Assembly: GCF_003399625.1 (NCBI RefSeq)
Contig: NZ_NBXA01000023.1
Location: 1-64,000, forward strand
Source of the DNA: Subtercola boreus
GTDB taxonomy: Bacteria; Actinomycetota; Actinomycetes; Actinomycetales; Microbacteriaceae
Length of the DNA stretch: 64,000 nucleotides
Reading direction: 5' to 3'
Shown: in pieces, positions 1 through 7,838 of the stretch
Numbering within the stretch: position 1 is the first letter of the stretch
Layout of the letters: every line of letters begins with the position of its first letter
Notes under the pieces: model-generated
Seen by the model: the letters and a program-made list of their open reading frames with translations, nothing else
Databases searched by the model: none
Told to the model about the DNA's origin: nothing
Position numbers and translations under genes: made by a program

Positions 1-2
1 CG

Positions 3-176
3 GTCCGCGCCAGGGGACATTTCCCCAATGAGCAAGCCGCACTGAAATGTGTCTACCTGGCCGTGATGAGCCTGGATCCGACCGGCCAAGGGCGGGCCCG
101 CTGGACCCAACGATGGAAGGCCGCGCTAAACGCGTTCGACATCACTTTCAACGGCCGACTCACCGTCGGACGCTAA
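3..176 (+). CDS. IS256-family transposase, C-terminal fragment (window edge)
   Basis: This is the last 58 codons of a mutator-type (IS256) DDE transposase, open at the window edge and ending in TAA. Reading from base 3, it shows the family's C-terminal signature: GHFPNEQAALKCVYLAV, then a basic RARWTQRWKAALNAFDI stretch and a final RLTVGR. In full-length members this lies behind the last catalytic acidic residue. The catalytic domain is outside the window, so activity cannot be assessed. It is the only transposase in the window. Confidence 0.85.
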   Translation, partial: VRARGHFPNEQAALKCVYLAVMSLDPTGQGRARWTQRWKAALNAFDITFNGRLTVGR

Positions 177-192
177 CCCACAACAACACTAG

Positions 193-216
193 TTACACCG
201 AATTCTTGACAGACCC
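193..216 (-). repeat. IS256-type terminal inverted repeat (right end)
   Basis: The right terminal repeat reads GGGTCTGTCAAGAATTCGG followed by TGTAA on the minus strand, 16 bp after the transposase stop. Read in the frame of the interrupted ATPase gene it adds seven foreign codons (GSVKNSV) and then TAA, so the repeat itself ends the host reading frame. Confidence 0.75.
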
Positions 217-1794
217 GCTGTTCGCCAATTCAAGTTCATAGGCCGGAAACGACACTTTGAATGCGCTTTGACCAAGCTTCTCCTCCCTTTCTGTTCGGCT
301 TAGTTGTGCCCGCTCGAACAGAAATTCGTGAGAATACCGTCCGAACGTGGATTCGAGTTCGGACGCCTGCTGGTAGATAAAGGTGCGCTGTTCGTCAACG
401 AAAGAGCGGAATACTGCTGCCTGCTCGGACAGGTCTGCGTTCATGGACCTAACACGAGCTCTCAAGGTCGCTAGTCCGCTCTCGGCTTCGGCACCCCCTC
501 GTTCCGCGCGTGGAAGACGTGAAATCAACTGCCGAAGGTGAGACTCGCTGGAAGTAGCCCTCGCGTCAAGTTCAGCGAGCTTCAGCCGCAATCCGTCGAG
601 ACGACTCTGAACATCCGCGGCCGACGCTTTTGATACTTCATACTCAGCGGAGGCATTCGCATACTCCGCTTCGGTCGAGTAGGCACGCGCGTCGGAGATG
701 TCCGAAACGTTGTCTGCCACAAACGGTTCAACTACGTTCCCGCAAAAAGCACAGTTGTGATGGGCGACACGGTCCTCCATTGCTAGCCGCAGTTCAGGCG
801 ATTGGTGGCCACACAGGAAACAGTTCCCAGTGGCTAGGAATGATCCAAACACGTACTGGGCGGATTGCTCGTGCTCCGGGAACCTAGCGGCCAAGCTGGC
901 CAGCTTTGCGTGCTCGAACCTCCGCTTCGCCGTGTCGAGTGCCAGTTCCAGCCTTAGAGCCTCCAGTCGCCGCTTGGCCAGCAGTTCTGCGAGCGCCGCT
1001 TGGTCACCCTCAAGTTCTTCTCTACTCACCCCGTCGTCTGCCAACATGGTTTGAAGCGAACTGATTGCAGCACGCAATTCATCTGGTGTCTGAGCTGACT
1101 CGCTTTCTTCGGCTATTGCTCGCTCCTCCCGGTTGAGAGCGACGTTCAAGTTTCGACGTCGACTGTCCAGTTCCAAGATCGAGCGTTCCTGACTCGTCCA
1201 CTGTCTTGCGTTCTCGATCGAGAGAAACAGGGGTCTGAGCAGTTGGCGTTGAGCTGAGCGATCCCAGATGAGTGCGCGACGATCATCCATGTAAAAGGTC
1301 ACGAACCGCAGTACCAAGATCCAATCAGCAAAAGATCCGAGTCCCGCCCTGTCGCAGATCACGTCCTGGAATACGCCTTCTGACGTCTCCAAGTCCGTTC
1401 CGTCGACGGTTATATGGGTGACCGACAAATCTCGGAGGGACCGGGACACTGAGATTGCAGTGGACCCTACCGAGAAGTCGAGTGTCGCGACTGCATGTCG
1501 GGCCCCGTCTAGCACTCGGTTCCCAAAGTAGTTCCTTGCAGCTCCGACGATGCGAGTTGCAGCAACATTCGCATTTCCAAGCCCGTCGGTGGAAGACAAC
1601 TTTGGGAGATCGAACGGTCCCGAAAGCATGCGAAACATGATCTCTATCAATGTACTTTTGCCAAGCCCGTTTGCGCCGAGAATCACGCTCGCCGAAGAAT
1701 CCAGGCGGACCGAAAGACCCGCGTTCCCGGGCGAACCAGGATAAAGGTCATACCCGTTGACCTGGAGTTGATCTAGAACGGGGAAGTTGATCAT
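193..1794 (-). pseudogene. SMC/Rad50-like zinc-hook ATPase truncated by IS256 insertion
   Basis: This is the N-terminal part of an SMC/Rad50-type coiled-coil ATPase. Visible: a Walker A GANGLGKST (residues 40-48), a long charged coiled coil (about 200-310), a central hook with two Cys pairs (CFLC 325-328, CAFC 348-351), and a returning coiled coil (about 370-500). The ABC signature, Walker B and D-loop expected in the C-terminal lobe are absent. Only about 526 residues are native; the last seven and the stop come from the IS terminal repeat. The start is ATG behind AGGACC. GC content is clearly lower than in the flanking genes, which suggests transfer. Such hook ATPases occur in repair (Rad50/SbcC) and in several anti-phage systems; which family this belongs to I cannot say. 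Confidence 0.7.
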
Positions 1795-1868
1795 GAAATG
1801 GTCCTAGGGACGTCGCGGTCGGCGTTGCACTCGGCTGCGTTACAGCTGGTCCAGTTTGGCGTGTAGTC
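1791..1868 (-). pseudogene. Possible 3' remnant of a gene upstream of the SMC-like ATPase
   Basis: About 25 codons without a start run into a TGA that overlaps the ATPase start as ATGA, the usual sign of coupled operon genes. The peptide ends NWTSCNAAECNADRDVP then RTIS and looks protein-like, with a Cys pair. A stop lies just upstream (1872-1874), close to the tRNA terminator, so the 5' part would have been lost at the island edge. A short chance frame cannot be excluded. Confidence 0.3.
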
Positions 1869-1897
1869 AGTTCAGTAGTCAACAGTGCCCCGAACAC

Positions 1898-1932
1898 AAA
1901 AGCCGCCCCGGGTAATAACCCGGGAGCGGCTT
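1898..1932 (-). terminator. Rho-independent terminator behind tRNA-fMet
   Basis: The minus strand shows a GC-rich hairpin, AAGCCGCTCCCGGG / CCCGGGGCGGCTT with a short TTATTA loop, followed by TTTTGTGT. It lies 20 bases behind the tRNA 3' end and is oriented to stop tRNA transcription before the foreign ATPase gene. Confidence 0.8.
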
Positions 1933-1951
1933 CTGATCTGGTTTTTCTTTG

Positions 1952-2025
1952 TTGCGGGGACAGGATTTGAACCTGCGACCTCTGGGTTATGAGCCCAGCG
2001 AGCTACCGAACTGCTCCACCCCGCG
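1952..2025 (-). tRNA. Initiator tRNA-Met (CAT)
   Basis: This is a 74-nt cloverleaf with anticodon CAT in CTCATAA. The 5' acceptor strand is CGCGGGG and the 3' strand CCCCGCA, so the first position is C opposite A, the unpaired C1-A72 of bacterial initiator tRNAs. The anticodon stem CTGGG/CCCAG carries the three initiator G-C pairs, and the T loop is TTCAAAT. CCA is not encoded (the discriminator A is followed by CAA). The gene flanks the foreign segment at 1-1900, so it may mark an integration site. Confidence 0.95.
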
Positions 2026-2111
2026 GCACAAGATGTAACACTATCACAGCATTTGGCAGCTCGTGACCGCCGGGCCCCCGCCGCGACCCGAAGGCCGCAG
2101 CGGGAGGGCCA

Positions 2112-4997
2112 CTACTGCTGGCCCGAGGCGGCGATGGCCGCAGCCACCGCATCCTTCAGCTGCTGGTCTGCGACGCCGTAGGCGGTCCAGTCCGCGGCCT
2201 GGAGGGCTGCGGTCCGCGCATCCAGAGCAGCCTTCGCGTCGCTCAGCGCCTTCGTGAGGGCCGCATTGTCGCCGGGAGCGGCAGGAGTTCCAGTACCGGT
2301 TCCTGTGCCCGTGGTGGGCGGCGTGATGCCCCCATCGCCGGCCGTGGCTCCCGAGTTGCCTCCGAACAGGTCGTCGAGCGCAGCGTCGAGGGTGTCCTCG
2401 AAGGCGATCTTGTCACCGAAACCGACCAGGATCTTCTGCAGGAGCGGGTAACTCGTCTCACCGCGCGAACGAACGTAGACCGGTTGCACATAGAGCAACC
2501 CGCCCCCGACCGGCAGGGTGAGCAGGTTACCGCTCAGCACCTCGGTCGACCCCTGTTTCAGGAGGTTGAGGGCTTGCGAGACGGTGGGATCCGAGTTGAA
2601 CTTGTTCTGCACCTGGCCGGGGCCGGGCACCGTCGCATCCTTCGGCAGGGTCAGCAATCGCATCTTGCCGTAGTCCGCGGCCTTCTGGCCCGCCACGGAA
2701 CCCGCGTTCGCATCGACCGCGAGGTAGCCGTTGAGACTCTTCGACGTGTCCTGCCCGGTGAGCGGGATGAAGGTCGAGTAGATCGAGTACGACGGTGCAT
2801 CCTGGCCCGGCACCTGCAGCGTCAGGTAGTACGGCGGCTGCGTCGTCGGGTTCGAGGCGGGCGATGTCGGGTCGTTCGGCGTGGTCCAGGCGTCTTCACG
2901 CGAGTAGAACGATCCGGCGTCGGTGACGTGGTACTGCCCGAGGATGGCCCTCTGCACCTTGAAGAGATCGGCCGGGTACCGCACGTGGCTCATCAGCTGG
3001 GCACTCATGTCGCTCATCGGCTTGAGGGTCGACGGGAAGATCTTCTGCCAGGTCTGCAGCAGCGGATCCGTCTCGTCCCACGCGTAGAGCGTGACCTTGC
3101 CGTCGTACGCGTCGACAGTCGCCTTCACCGAGTTGCGGATGTAGTTGATGTTGTTGTCGGGCGCGTACCCGGGCTTCGGGGTGTACGTGTCGGCGATCGC
3201 CGCGCTGAGCCCCTCCGTGCGCGAGTACGGGTATTCGGATGTCGTCGTGTAGCCGTCGACGATCCAGACGACCTTGCCGTCGACCACTGAGGCATACGGC
3301 GCGGAGTCGATCGTGAGGTAGGGCGCGACCTTCGACACCCGGGTGGCAGGATCACGGTCGTAGAGGATCTGCGAATCGTTGTTGACCGCCTCAGAGAGGA
3401 AGATCTGCTCCGACTGGAACTTCAGCGCATAGGCGAGCTTGTTGAAGACGTTGTCGAGCTTCGGCCCGCCATCACCCGTGAAGGTGGTGTACGTCTGCGA
3501 AGCGCCATCCGTTCCCGACGGGTAGTCGAGTTCGATCTGGGTTGAGCCGGCCGGCGCACCCACGATCGAGTAGTTGGGCGAGTTCTCGCCGAAGTAGATG
3601 CGCTGCTCGTAGTCGCCGAGCACACCCGTGCTGGGGATGCCCTGCTCGGCGAACACCGGCTGGCCGTCGACCGCGCGCTGGTTGCCGTAGGCCGCGACGA
3701 TGCCGTAACCGTGCGTGTAGACGACGGTCTGGTTGTACCAGCTGGCAGATGTACCGAGCTGGGCGAGGTTCAGGTCACGAACGGTCGAGACGACGTCCTG
3801 CGTCTTGCCGTCGATCGTGTAGCGGTCGACGTTCAGATCTGTCGGGAACTGGTAGTACTGCCGGAACTGCTGCAGCGCGGCGAAGGTGCTGCTCACGAGG
3901 GCCGGGTCGAGGATCCGGATGCTCGAGGTGGTGGCCGCATCCGCCCGGAGCGCCCCGGGCGCGGCGGTCGTCGTCGCGGGGTAGGCGATCGACTCGACGT
4001 CGCTCACCCCGTAGGCATCCCTGGTGAGGTCGATGTTGTCCTGCAGGTACGGCTGCTCGAGGCTCCGCTCGGAGGGCGCGACCTGGAAGCGCTGCACGAC
4101 CCACGGGTAGAGCGACCCGAGGATCAGCCCGCTCACGATGAGGAGCACCGTGCCGATGACGGGCAGCCGCCAACGACCGATGAACGCAGCGAGGAGGAAG
4201 AGCACGGCCACGATCACGGCGATGCCGGCGAGGATCTGGAGGCCCGGGATGGTGGCGTTCACGTCGGAGTACGAGGCACCTGTGATGAGACCGCCGGTGT
4301 TCGACAGCGTCGCGAACTGGTCGAGCCAGATGCTCACGGCCTGCAGGAGCAGGTAGATGCCCGCGGTGATCGCGACCTGGATGCGCGCGGTCTTCGAGAT
4401 GCGCACCTCGCGCTGGCCGAACCGGATGGCGCCGTAGAGGTAGCTGGTCGCGATGGCAGCGATGCCGGCGATCAGCACGACGGCAGAGGCGAACCCGACC
4501 ACACCCTGCCAGAAGGGCAGGTCGTAGACGTAGAACGAGATGTCCAGGTTGAACTGAGGATCGGTCGTGCCGAACGAGGTGCGGTTCAGGTACTGCAGCG
4601 TGACCTGCCACCGGGCAGCGGCCGAGACGCCGGCGAAGAGGCCGAGGAGCGCGGGGATGCCGAAGGCCGCGAGGCGACGGAGGGGCTCGACGACCTGCTG
4701 GTAGCGGTCGAGTTGCGAGTTCAGTTTCGCGTAGACCGGACGGAAGCGGAACGCGACCTCGATGCTCACGAAGACCGGGATCGCCATGGCGAAGAATCCG
4801 ATGCCGAACATGGCCGCGCCGGCGAACCACTGGGTGGTCAGCACGCTGAGGAAGCCGAGCTGGTTGAACCAGAGCACCTCGGTGTACAGGTTGGTGAAGA
4901 CGAAGAACAGGATCGCGAGAACGGCGATGACCGCAATGGCGACTGCGATCACCGTGCGCGATCTGCGTGCTGGCTTCTGGGCTGTGGAGGAAGTCAC
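2112..4997 (-). CDS. UPF0182 family membrane protein
   Basis: A 961-residue protein of the actinobacterial/cyanobacterial UPF0182 family, whose function is unknown. After a basic N-terminus (KPARRSR) about seven hydrophobic segments occupy residues 15-310. A large extracytoplasmic domain follows, containing motifs typical of the family (for example NYSIVGAP, then DGKVVWIVDGYTTTSEYPYS). The tail is a Gly/Thr/Pro linker plus a short Ala-rich helical segment. The start is GTG with AAGAGG six bases upstream. It stands in front of the PDZ protease gene on the same strand (74-bp gap), the order seen at M. tuberculosis Rv3193c-Rv3194c. Confidence 0.9.
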   Translation of the reverse strand: MTSSTAQKPARRSRTVIAVAIAVIAVLAILFFVFTNLYTEVLWFNQLGFLSVLTTQWFAGAAMFGIGFFAMAIPVFVSIEVAFRFRPVYAKLNSQLDRYQQVVEPLRRLAAFGIPALLGLFAGVSAAARWQVTLQYLNRTSFGTTDPQFNLDISFYVYDLPFWQGVVGFASAVVLIAGIAAIATSYLYGAIRFGQREVRISKTARIQVAITAGIYLLLQAVSIWLDQFATLSNTGGLITGASYSDVNATIPGLQILAGIAVIVAVLFLLAAFIGRWRLPVIGTVLLIVSGLILGSLYPWVVQRFQVAPSERSLEQPYLQDNIDLTRDAYGVSDVESIAYPATTTAAPGALRADAATTSSIRILDPALVSSTFAALQQFRQYYQFPTDLNVDRYTIDGKTQDVVSTVRDLNLAQLGTSASWYNQTVVYTHGYGIVAAYGNQRAVDGQPVFAEQGIPSTGVLGDYEQRIYFGENSPNYSIVGAPAGSTQIELDYPSGTDGASQTYTTFTGDGGPKLDNVFNKLAYALKFQSEQIFLSEAVNNDSQILYDRDPATRVSKVAPYLTIDSAPYASVVDGKVVWIVDGYTTTSEYPYSRTEGLSAAIADTYTPKPGYAPDNNINYIRNSVKATVDAYDGKVTLYAWDETDPLLQTWQKIFPSTLKPMSDMSAQLMSHVRYPADLFKVQRAILGQYHVTDAGSFYSREDAWTTPNDPTSPASNPTTQPPYYLTLQVPGQDAPSYSIYSTFIPLTGQDTSKSLNGYLAVDANAGSVAGQKAADYGKMRLLTLPKDATVPGPGQVQNKFNSDPTVSQALNLLKQGSTEVLSGNLLTLPVGGGLLYVQPVYVRSRGETSYPLLQKILVGFGDKIAFEDTLDAALDDLFGGNSGATAGDGGITPPTTGTGTGTGTPAAPGDNAALTKALSDAKAALDARTAALQAADWTAYGVADQQLKDAVAAAIAASGQQ

Positions 4998-5071
4998 GGA
5001 TAGCCTCTTGTGGTTGCTGTGGGGTGTCCGCCCATCCTAGACAACCCTTGCTGGGAAGCGGCCCCTTCGGT

Positions 5072-6205
5072 TCAGCCCGCGGCCTGAACCGTGTCACAGG
5101 TTGGCAACGAATCCGTGCTCGCGCCGGTGGCCAGGTCGTTCAGCACCGTCAGGGAGTCACTCAGCTTCTCGACCGCGAACACCTTCAACCCGTCGGGCAC
5201 GTGACCCACCACCTCGTCGCAGTTGGTGGCCGGGGCGAGGAAGACGGTGGCACCGCTCTCGGATGCTCCGTAGAGCTTCTGGCGGATGCCGCCGATCGGC
5301 CCCACCGTGCCGTCGGCCGTGATCGTGCCGGTGCCGGCGACCTGCGCTCCCCCGTTCAGTTCGCCGGGGGTCAACTGGTCGATGATGCCGAGCGCGAACA
5401 TCATCCCGGCACTCGGGCCCCCGACGTTGTCGAGCTGGATGTCGACGGTGAACGGGAACTCGAACGAGTCGGCCGACGCTGCAGCGATGCCGAGCAGGAT
5501 GCTGCCGTCCGCCGCCTTCTTCGGCGTGACCTTGACGGTCTGGTCGGCGCCCGAGCGGGTGATGACGAGCGTGGCGGCGGCGGCATCCCCGTTCGCCGTG
5601 ATCGCGGCCTTCAGCTCGTCGATCGTGCTCACGGCCGATCCGTTCACGGAGTCGATGAGGTCCCCGGCTTCGAGGATGCCCGTGGCCGCCGAATCGGCCG
5701 TCAGCTGGGCGACGCCGACCTTCTGGCTCGAGGTGAAGGGGATCTTCAGGTCGGTGAGGGCGGCGGCGATCGCCTCCTGCTGCGAGTCGACCATCTGCGC
5801 GGCGTTCTGGGCGTTCTGCTGGTCGACGCTCACGGAGGGCGGGTAGATGGCATCGATCGGCACGACCGCGCGGGTCGAGTCGAACCAGGCACCGATGATC
5901 TCGGCCCAGCTGGGCCGGGACGAAGGCGTGCCGACGACCGACACGGTGAGCATGTCGAGGGAGCCGGCGGTCGGGTAGGTCGTCGTTCCCGAGATGGAGA
6001 TCAGTGGCACAGCCGATCCGTCGTGATCGCTCGTGCCGAGTGTGTTGAAGACCGGACCGGGCTGCTCGATCACGTACGGCAGGGGAATGAAGCTCATCCC
6101 GAGCGCCAGCACGAGCGCGACGATCAGGCTCGTCCAGCCGACGGTTCGACGACGGGAGCGCGGCCTCGCGGGCGCGGGCGCCTCCTGGTCGTCGAAGATG
6201 CTCAC
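5072..6205 (-). CDS. Membrane-anchored PDZ protease with Lon-type (S16) catalytic domain
   Basis: A 377-residue YlbL-type protein: one N-terminal membrane segment (about 24-42), a PDZ domain (about 165-235, with GDLIDSVNG) and a C-terminal Lon-like S16 domain. The catalytic Ser265 sits in GGPSAG and Lys310 in IRQKLYGA, so both dyad residues are present. Such proteins act outside the membrane on envelope substrates; the substrate here is unknown. The start is GTG with AAAGGA five bases upstream; the frame continues open far beyond it, but that upstream part is antisense to the next gene. It is transcribed divergently from the zincin-like gene across a 174-bp promoter region. Confidence 0.88.
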   Translation of the reverse strand: MSIFDDQEAPAPARPRSRRRTVGWTSLIVALVLALGMSFIPLPYVIEQPGPVFNTLGTSDHDGSAVPLISISGTTTYPTAGSLDMLTVSVVGTPSSRPSWAEIIGAWFDSTRAVVPIDAIYPPSVSVDQQNAQNAAQMVDSQQEAIAAALTDLKIPFTSSQKVGVAQLTADSAATGILEAGDLIDSVNGSAVSTIDELKAAITANGDAAAATLVITRSGADQTVKVTPKKAADGSILLGIAAASADSFEFPFTVDIQLDNVGGPSAGMMFALGIIDQLTPGELNGGAQVAGTGTITADGTVGPIGGIRQKLYGASESGATVFLAPATNCDEVVGHVPDGLKVFAVEKLSDSLTVLNDLATGASTDSLPTCDTVQAAG

Positions 6206-6379
6206 GGGTTCCTTTCGAGGGGTGGCGGTTCGAGGCGGTGGCGCTGTTCGCCACGGGCGCACGGCCCGACGTGCCAGCTTATGAGAAATCCCAGCTTGGC
6301 GAAGAGGCCACCGGCTAGCGTAGAAGGCAATGCTGACAGGCCGCACAGAGCCGGCTTGACGCGCAAGAAGGGTAAGACC

Positions 6380-7750
6380 GTGACTGACGAGCCAGACAAG
6401 AACCCCGAAGACGAGTTCACCGACATGCTCCGCCAATTCCTGTCGGGCAACTCCGAGCTCGATCCGTCGAAGCTCGCAAGCGCTGCGGGCCTGCCGTCGG
6501 ATCCGGCGGCTGTCGCCGCCCTCATGCAACAGCTGCAGAACGCGATGCAGCACACCGGCGACGGGGTCGACTGGAAGGTCGCCCAGGACGCTGCGGAGCA
6601 GATCGCCTCCGCGGATGCCGTCACGATCACGCCCGGCCAGCGTTCGGCGCTCGAACAGGCCCTGCACGTTGCTGCGCTGTGGCTCGACGAGGTCACCTTC
6701 GTCTCCGAACTCGCCGCCCCTCCCCGCGTGCTCACCCGCAAGGAGTGGACGAGCGCGACCATGCCCGTCTGGAGCCAGGTCGCGGAGCCCGTGGCGCTCA
6801 GCATCGCCGACGCCCTCACCCGGGTGCTGAAAGACCAGGCGCCCGAGGAGCTGTCGGGCATGATGGCCAACGCCAGCCAGCTGATGCGCAACATCGGCGG
6901 GGCGCTGTTCGCGATGCAGCTCGGCCAGGTCGTCGGGCAGCTCTCGACAGAGGTCGTCTCGGGCGGCGACGTCGGCATCCCGCTGATGAACGACCAGCAG
7001 GCCGCACTCGTGCCGCAGAACCTCGCCGCCTTCGGAGCCGGCCTCGACATCCCGGCCGACCAGGTGGAGCTCTACCTCTCGGTGCGGGAGATCGCTCACG
7101 CCCGGCTCTTCCGGCACGCCAAGTGGCTGCGGCTGCACGAGATCTCCTCGATCACCGAGTTCGCGCGCGGCATCACGATCGACACCGACCGGCTCGAAGA
7201 CCTGGCCTCGAGCTTCGATCCGTCGAATCCCGAGGAGCTCAGGGAGGCGATGGTGAGCGGTGCGCTCATCCCGCCGAAGTCCGAATCGCAGCTGCAGGCG
7301 CTGGCCCGACTCGAGACGACGCTTGCGCTCGTCGAGGGCTGGGTGGATGTCGTCACCGCCGCCGCGACGGTGAGGCTGCCCAAGCGCGATGCTGTCGCAG
7401 AGACTGTGCGGCGCCGGCGTGCAACAGGCGGGCCCGCCGAGTCCGCCTTCTCGACGCTGGTCGGTCTCGAGCTCCGGCCGCGGAGGCTCCGTGAAGCTGC
7501 GGCGATGTGGCAGGCCGTGACGGATGCCGTCGGCCCCGAGGCGCGCGACGCGCTCTGGTCGCACCCCGATGTCGTGCCGACCACGGAGGACATCGACAAC
7601 CCCGACGCTCTCGTGGCCCGGCTTCTCGCCGGCGCCCCCGAGCCCGACGAGATGGACCTGGCGCTGGAGGACTTCTTCCGCGAGGAGGAGGCGGAGACCG
7701 CGGCGGAGACACAGACGGAACAGGACCCGGACGCGCCGCCCGTGGTCTGA
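6380..7750 (+). CDS. Zincin-like metallopeptidase family protein (DUF2342/Zincin_2)
   Basis: A 456-residue cytoplasmic protein of the actinobacterial Zincin_2 family. It opens with the typical acidic stretch (DEFTDMLRQFLSG), then predicted helices, and around residues 235-248 the core motif REIAHARLFRHAKWLR. This has the Glu and second His of HExxH but Arg in the first His position, so peptidase activity is uncertain; many relatives I recall also lack that His. The C-terminus is acidic (DLALEDFFREEEAET). The start is GTG behind AAGAAGG. Divergent from the PDZ protease and followed by the cyclodehydratase-like gene, as in M. tuberculosis Rv3194c-Rv3196. Confidence 0.85.
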   Translation: MTDEPDKNPEDEFTDMLRQFLSGNSELDPSKLASAAGLPSDPAAVAALMQQLQNAMQHTGDGVDWKVAQDAAEQIASADAVTITPGQRSALEQALHVAALWLDEVTFVSELAAPPRVLTRKEWTSATMPVWSQVAEPVALSIADALTRVLKDQAPEELSGMMANASQLMRNIGGALFAMQLGQVVGQLSTEVVSGGDVGIPLMNDQQAALVPQNLAAFGAGLDIPADQVELYLSVREIAHARLFRHAKWLRLHEISSITEFARGITIDTDRLEDLASSFDPSNPEELREAMVSGALIPPKSESQLQALARLETTLALVEGWVDVVTAAATVRLPKRDAVAETVRRRRATGGPAESAFSTLVGLELRPRRLREAAAMWQAVTDAVGPEARDALWSHPDVVPTTEDIDNPDALVARLLAGAPEPDEMDLALEDFFREEEAETAAETQTEQDPDAPPVV

Positions 7751-7838
7751 TCTGGCGCTGAGGGCTGTGAGGGCTTTGACGGCTGTGAGGACTGCCGCGC
7801 CAGCCTGTGGATAACTTCTGACGCCAGCAGCCCGATGG

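Larger units (their letters stand above)
1..216 (+). mobile_element. IS256-family insertion sequence, right-hand part
   Basis: The first 216 bases are the 3' end of an IS256-family element: the last 58 codons of its transposase, then a short AT-richer tail, then a terminal inverted repeat. The outer boundary is taken at base 216, where the typical IS256 end (GGGTCTGTCAAGAATTCGG read inward on the minus strand) meets host sequence. The left end lies outside the window, so target duplication and completeness cannot be judged. The element sits inside the 3' part of an SMC-like ATPase gene on the opposite strand and truncates it. Confidence 0.85.

Noticed and set aside
2026-2111. Clear promoter for the initiator tRNA
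   Set aside because: TAGTGT is present about a dozen bases upstream, but no acceptable -35 at the right distance could be found.
3711-5003. A 430-codon plus-strand frame opposite the UPF0182 gene
   Set aside because: It mirrors the conserved membrane protein and shows the same shadow-frame composition.
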